Of a stretch of 9,568 bases of DNA, positions 6,197-9,568 are shown piece by piece. The DNA is taken from contig JAAVIG010000071.1 of assembly GCA_014796735.1 (NCBI GenBank), positions 1 through 9,568 on the forward strand, in the 5' to 3' direction. Both the position numbers and the translations under genes were made by a program. Under the pieces are notes generated by a model that searched no databases, was not told the DNA's origin, and saw nothing but the letters and a program-made list of their open reading frames with translations. This DNA is from Oscillospiraceae bacterium (lineage in GTDB: Bacteria > Bacillota > Clostridia > Oscillospirales > Ruminococcaceae). Numbering within the stretch: position 1 is the first letter of the stretch; every line of letters begins with the position of its first letter.

Positions 6197-6277
6197 ATGA
6201 AAATATCTTTTGTAAATACCTGTTGTTACAGTGAAATGACATTTGAAAATGTTTACGAAATAATTTTTGATTTTTAA
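6197..6277 (+). pseudogene. Remnant of a family 2 glycosyltransferase N-terminus
   Basis: A 26-codon frame beginning MKISFVNTCCYSEMTFENV. Its first 19 residues share 11 identities with the start of the glycosyltransferase at 9149 (MKFSFVIPCFRSELTVEDV), and most differences are conservative. The first beta strand and the residues after it are those of GT-A family 2 enzymes, but the usual IPC has become NTC and the frame ends at TAA 6275-6277 before any donor-binding motif. No ribosome binding site sits close upstream. The DNA differs at many synonymous positions from the 9149 gene, so it is not a recent copy of it. Best read as the decayed 5' end of another, deleted glycosyltransferase gene; a short peptide product is unlikely but not excluded. 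Confidence 0.55.
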
Positions 6278-6294
6278 GAAAGAGGTAGGTTAAA

Positions 6295-7488
6295 TTGAAA
6301 AAAATAATGATGTTAGGCGGCAACTATTTCCAAGCAACCGCAATAAAAGCGGCGAAAGAACTTGGACATTATGTTATAAGCGTAGATTATTTACCTGATA
6401 ACCCGGGACATAAATTTTCCGATGAATATCACAATATTAGTACGGTTGATAAAGAAGCTGTTTTAAAATTGGCACAGGAACTGAAAATTGACGGTATCGT
6501 ATCTTATGCGTCTGATGTCTCTGCTCCAACTGCCGCTTATGTAGCGGAGAACATGGGACTCCTAACCAATCCGTATGAATCGGTAATGATTTTAACTCAT
6601 AAAGATTTGTTCAGACCTTTTATTGAAAAACACGGATTTAATTGTCCTAAAAGTAAAGGCTTTGGCAATTATGAGGAAGCGTTAGAATTTTTTAAAACGC
6701 TTTCCAAGCCTGTAATGGTCAAGCCCTCCGATTCAAATGGCAGTAAGGGTGCAGCTAAAGTAACAAAGGAAGAAGAATTTAAAGGTGCTTTTGATAAAGC
6801 AATGAGTTTTTCCAGACAAAAGATAGTTATCGTTGAAGATTTTTTGGTACGTGACGGTCACCAAATTGCAGGTGATGGGTTTATAGTAGACGGAGAACTG
6901 GTGTTCACAGGATTTATGAGCGAACATTTTGATAAGCTTTGTAATCCTCTTGTTCCGATCGGCGAAAGCTATCCTGCTTATATTTCGGACGAATTAAAGC
7001 AGAAAGCTAAATCGGAGATCAATCGTTTGATGAAATTGCTCAATATGAAATTCGGTGCTATAAATATGGATTTTATTATTGATGCAAAGGGAGATGTTTA
7101 TATTATTGAGATCGGACCGAGAAACGGCGGTAATTTGATTACCGACGCAATAAAGGAGGCTACAGGGATTGATTTGGCGAAAGCAACGGTGCAGGCAGCT
7201 TTAGGATTAGAGTATGATAAAACATTTAAAGCAACAAAAAGTAATTTTATTGCGTCATATATTACACATGCTCTGAGAGACGGTACATATATCGAAACAA
7301 AAATTAATGATAAAATCAAAGATGATATATTACTGTTTGAAGATTTAACACAAAAAGGAGCTAAAATATCCGCTTTTGACAATGCGGCTTTAGACACAGG
7401 CGCTATGCTTATAAAGTTTGATTCTATTGAAGAAATGGTGTATCGTATGGATAATATGGAAGAGTTTATTACGGTTGAAGTAGAATAA
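6295..7488 (+). CDS. ATP-grasp ligase, carboxylate-amine/thiol type
   Basis: A 397-residue protein with the three-part ATP-grasp layout. There is an N-terminal Rossmann-like domain (KKIMMLGGN...A, 2-14) and an ATP-binding strand and glycine-rich loop, MVKPSDSNGSKGA (141-153, Lys143). The metal-binding C-lobe is DFIID...IIEIGPRNGGN (259-280, with Glu272, Arg276, Asn277). Such enzymes activate a carboxylate as acyl-phosphate and join it to an amine or similar nucleophile; the substrates are unknown here. Being between an amino-sugar aminotransferase and an acyltransferase, it may build an amide group for the sugar, for example an aminoacyl substituent (inference). The start is a TTG at 6295, supported by GAGG (6282-6285) 9 bases upstream and by the need for KKI in the first strand. 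It ends 15 bases before the next gene. The C-terminal ~90 residues form an extra domain. Confidence 0.85.
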   Translation: MKKIMMLGGNYFQATAIKAAKELGHYVISVDYLPDNPGHKFSDEYHNISTVDKEAVLKLAQELKIDGIVSYASDVSAPTAAYVAENMGLLTNPYESVMILTHKDLFRPFIEKHGFNCPKSKGFGNYEEALEFFKTLSKPVMVKPSDSNGSKGAAKVTKEEEFKGAFDKAMSFSRQKIVIVEDFLVRDGHQIAGDGFIVDGELVFTGFMSEHFDKLCNPLVPIGESYPAYISDELKQKAKSEINRLMKLLNMKFGAINMDFIIDAKGDVYIIEIGPRNGGNLITDAIKEATGIDLAKATVQAALGLEYDKTFKATKSNFIASYITHALRDGTYIETKINDKIKDDILLFEDLTQKGAKISAFDNAALDTGAMLIKFDSIEEMVYRMDNMEEFITVEVE

Positions 7489-7503
7489 TTTCGAGGTGTT
7501 ATT

Positions 7504-8472
7504 ATGAAAGAATACGGCGGTTACTTGCCATTGGAATTACAGCACGGAAAAGCGTACTATAATTTTGATAATGATAAAATTATTAAAACTAATTCCGGTT
7601 TAACAGCAATATATTGCGCTTTAAGCGCTATAAATCCCAAAAAAGTTTATTTACCGTACTTTGTCTGTCCAACTGTTGATAATTTGGTTTCATCAATGGG
7701 TTTTGAAATTGTTCAATATAATATTGACAAAGATTTTCAGCCAATTAATTTGAATTGTTCGGACGAGGACTGCGTTTTACTTGTAAATTACTTTGGAATA
7801 AACACCGACATGGTCATAAAGAATTATTCACGTTTTAATAATGTCATTATTGATAACACTCAAGCTTTTTTTGCTGAACCGATTTTCAGGAAAAATGTTT
7901 TCAATGTTTATTCTTGCCGAAAGTTTATCGGCACATCGGACGGTGGATATCTTATCGGTACCGATTTACCCGAGGTTAATATGGAACAGGATTGCTCCGG
8001 TAAAAGAGCCTCATTTTTACTGATGCAATATGAATACGGAACAAATGAAGCATATCAGGACAGCATCGAAAATTATAATCAAATAAGAGACGAAAGAAAG
8101 CGAATGTCGAATCTGACAGAAAGAATTTTGGAATCTGTTGATTACACTTTTGTAAAAGATAGAAGACAAAGAAATTTTCAAGAGCTGTGCAAACTCTTAG
8201 GCGGTTTAAATAAGTTAAAGCTTGATTTGTCTGATAATGATATTCCTTATACCTATCCATTTATGATAAGAAAAGATATTCGCTCTAAGCTGGTAGAACA
8301 TAAAATATATGTTCCATGGATATGGAAGGAGAAAAATACAGATGATTATTTTGGTATTCCGGAATATGATTTTACAAAATACATTTTTCATTTACCTATA
8401 GACCAGCGATACAGCGAGAGGGATATGGATTATATTGCTCAAACTGTGTTGAATTTATTGGAGGAAATATGA
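7504..8472 (+). CDS. Short DegT-like PLP-dependent protein
   Basis: 322 residues, shorter than the roughly 370-400 of standard DegT/DnrJ/EryC1/StrS aminotransferases, but keeping the cofactor signature in order. It has SGLTAIYCAL (31-40, the phosphate-cup helix), a strand ending VIIDNTQAFF (114-123) with Asp117 and Gln120, and YSCRKFIGTSDGG (136-148) with Lys140 as the expected Schiff-base lysine. The start MKEYGGYLPLEL recalls the GGYFELEL opening of similar proteins I remember from surface-polysaccharide loci, so the N-terminus is probably complete, not truncated. The reaction is unknown; it could aminate a keto group on a small acid or a sugar. GAGGTG at 7493-7498 lies 5 bases before the ATG. 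It overlaps the acyltransferase gene by 4 bases, suggesting paired function. Its coding sequence is very AT-rich compared with pdp. Confidence 0.75.
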   Translation: MKEYGGYLPLELQHGKAYYNFDNDKIIKTNSGLTAIYCALSAINPKKVYLPYFVCPTVDNLVSSMGFEIVQYNIDKDFQPINLNCSDEDCVLLVNYFGINTDMVIKNYSRFNNVIIDNTQAFFAEPIFRKNVFNVYSCRKFIGTSDGGYLIGTDLPEVNMEQDCSGKRASFLLMQYEYGTNEAYQDSIENYNQIRDERKRMSNLTERILESVDYTFVKDRRQRNFQELCKLLGGLNKLKLDLSDNDIPYTYPFMIRKDIRSKLVEHKIYVPWIWKEKNTDDYFGIPEYDFTKYIFHLPIDQRYSERDMDYIAQTVLNLLEEI

Positions 8473-9128
8473 TGAAGAAATTTGTCGTATATGGCGCGGG
8501 AGAATTTGCTGATATTGTTTCGGATTTGATCGAAAGGGTTTTGCAGTATACTGTTGAAGCGTATATACTCGATGATGAATATATAAATGCCGTTAATAAG
8601 TACAACGGTAAGGAAGTGGTACCGGCAAGTATGATAAAAGAAAAATTCTCTCCGCTTGAATACGATGTTGCTATAGGCTTTATCGGAAAAGATATGTTTA
8701 ATTCTCGTAAGAGGGTTTTCGATTTATTAAAATGCTATGGTTATAAAATTGATAATCTGATTCATCCATCTGCAATAATTTCAACAAGTAATATTGGAGA
8801 CGGTAATATAATATTGGAAAATTGTGTTATTGGTTACAATGTAAAATTCGGAAACGGAAATATAATGTGGCCGTTATCTTCCGCCAATCATCATAATATT
8901 GTTGGCAATTTTAACAATTTTGCGCCCGGTGCAAGCACATCAGGCGGAGTTATAATTGGAAATCATTGTTTTTTAGGAAACAATTCTACATATAACAATA
9001 AAGTGACGGTTTCGGATTATACATTTGTCGGAGCGGGTGCATATATAGCGAAAAATACGGAATCATACGGAGTTTATGTGCCTGAAAAAAGCATTAAGAT
9101 AAATAAAACTGCTGATGAGTTTTATTGA
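8469..9128 (+). CDS. NeuD-family sugar acyltransferase (left-handed beta-helix)
   Basis: 219 residues in two parts. The first is a Rossmann-like N-terminal domain (FVVYGAGEFADIVSDLI, 5-21). The second is a left-handed beta-helix of hexapeptide repeats from about 98 to 195 (IIS-TSNIGDGNIILENCVIG, then GVIIGNHCFLGNNS). This is the layout of NeuD, PglD and related O- or N-acyltransferases that use acetyl-CoA or another acyl donor. His141 or His142 (ANHHNIVGNF) occupies the position of the PglD catalytic histidine. A likely acceptor is the 4-amino group made by the upstream enzymes, with O-acylation as the alternative. ATG 8469 gives a 4-base overlap with the preceding gene. ATG 8472 is equally possible and has better spacing (7 bases) from GGAGG at 8460-8464. 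The next gene begins 20 bases after its stop. Confidence 0.85.
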   Translation: MMKKFVVYGAGEFADIVSDLIERVLQYTVEAYILDDEYINAVNKYNGKEVVPASMIKEKFSPLEYDVAIGFIGKDMFNSRKRVFDLLKCYGYKIDNLIHPSAIISTSNIGDGNIILENCVIGYNVKFGNGNIMWPLSSANHHNIVGNFNNFAPGASTSGGVIIGNHCFLGNNSTYNNKVTVSDYTFVGAGAYIAKNTESYGVYVPEKSIKINKTADEFY

Positions 9129-9148
9129 AAAAATTGAGGTGTAATTTG

Positions 9149-9568
9149 ATGAAATTTTCCTTTGTTATTCCTTGTTTTAGAAGCGAGCTCACCGTTGAAG
9201 ATGTAATCTCCGAAATACACAGCAAAATGTCAGAGAAAAAAGCCATTGACTATGAAATAATTGCTGTTAATGATTGTTCTCCCGATAATGTTCTGAGTGT
9301 ACTAAAAAATATCGCCGCAGCTGATGACCAAGTAAAAGTAATAGATCTTGCTAAAAATGGCGGGAAGCACGCAGCGATTATGGCCGGCTATTCAATAGTG
9401 ACGGGAGATATAATTATAAATCTTGATGATGACGGTCAATGTCCTTTGGACAAGCTGTGGGATCTAACAGAGCCGCTTTTCGGCAATTATGACATATCCA
9501 TTGCAAAATATCCGACAAAAAAGCAATCAATGTTTAAAAACTTTGGAAGTGCTATTAATTTAATAATG
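9149..9568 (+). CDS. Family 2 glycosyltransferase, cut by the window end
   Basis: The first 140 residues of a GT-A glycosyltransferase, open to the last base. It shows the first strand FSFVIPCFRSE (3-13), VNDCSPD (40-46) with the UDP/NDP-binding Asp42, KNGGKHAAIMAGY (69-81), and the metal-binding aspartates in INLDDDGQCP (90-99; Asp93-95). The N-G-G-K-xx-A-I-xx-G and LDDDGQ text is of the kind seen in GtrB/ArnC/DPM1-like enzymes, which transfer a sugar to polyprenyl phosphate; those continue to about 300-330 residues, often with C-terminal membrane helices that would lie beyond the window. The specific donor cannot be told. GAGGTG (9136-9141) lies 7 bases before the ATG; a TTG directly before it is less likely. 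It resembles the remnant at 6197. Confidence 0.9.
   Translation, partial: MKFSFVIPCFRSELTVEDVISEIHSKMSEKKAIDYEIIAVNDCSPDNVLSVLKNIAAADDQVKVIDLAKNGGKHAAIMAGYSIVTGDIIINLDDDGQCPLDKLWDLTEPLFGNYDISIAKYPTKKQSMFKNFGSAINLIM

Overview
The window looks like chromosomal DNA of a low-to-moderate GC Gram-positive bacterium, probably an anaerobic member of the Clostridia. The reasons are purine-rich GGAGG/GAGG ribosome binding sites, several TTG starts, a Firmicutes-type pyrimidine-nucleoside phosphorylase, and AT-rich spacers with consensus sigma-A promoters. This placement is inferred from style, not from a marker gene.

Left part (1-1959). A small intrinsic terminator lies at the left edge. It is followed by an unbroken run of hairpins (25-160) that reaches into the 3' end of the first gene. 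Two minus-strand genes follow: a small polytopic membrane protein of unknown function (1486-1959) and, 22 bases downstream of it, pyrimidine-nucleoside phosphorylase (144-1463). They probably share a promoter near 1995-2023. The phosphorylase is a housekeeping nucleoside-salvage enzyme and is visibly richer in G/C at third positions than the genes on the right.

Middle (1960-2617). This divergent spacer carries a perfect-consensus plus-strand promoter (TTGACA, 17 bases, TATAAT; 2098-2126). A leader of about 480 bases with strong predicted RNA structure follows: a 13-bp hairpin at 2143-2174 and a branched fold at 2187-2301 that ends in a U run, with a competing hairpin over a ribosome binding site. 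The leader also holds a short, apparently frame-broken ORF (2318-2552) that I do not recognise.

Right part (2618-9568, running off the window). A plus-strand surface-polysaccharide (or glycoconjugate) gene cluster, tightly packed except at one scar. The first three genes are an EvaA/TylX3/SpnO-type NDP-hexose 2,3-dehydratase, a Gfo/Idh/MocA oxidoreductase of the sugar 3-ketoreductase kind, and a WecE/RffA-type PLP sugar 4-aminotransferase. Together they would turn dTDP-4-keto-6-deoxyglucose into a dTDP-4-amino-2,4,6-trideoxyhexose. Next come an ATP-grasp ligase, a short DegT-like PLP protein, a NeuD-type left-handed beta-helix acyltransferase and a family 2 glycosyltransferase (truncated by the window end). 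These could make or attach an acyl or aminoacyl group on the amino sugar and then transfer sugars to a lipid carrier. The 118-base gap between the aminotransferase and the ATP-grasp gene contains a 26-codon remnant resembling the N-terminus of the same kind of glycosyltransferase, a trace of gene loss or cassette exchange. The genes that make dTDP-4-keto-6-deoxyglucose (rmlA, rmlB) are not in the window.
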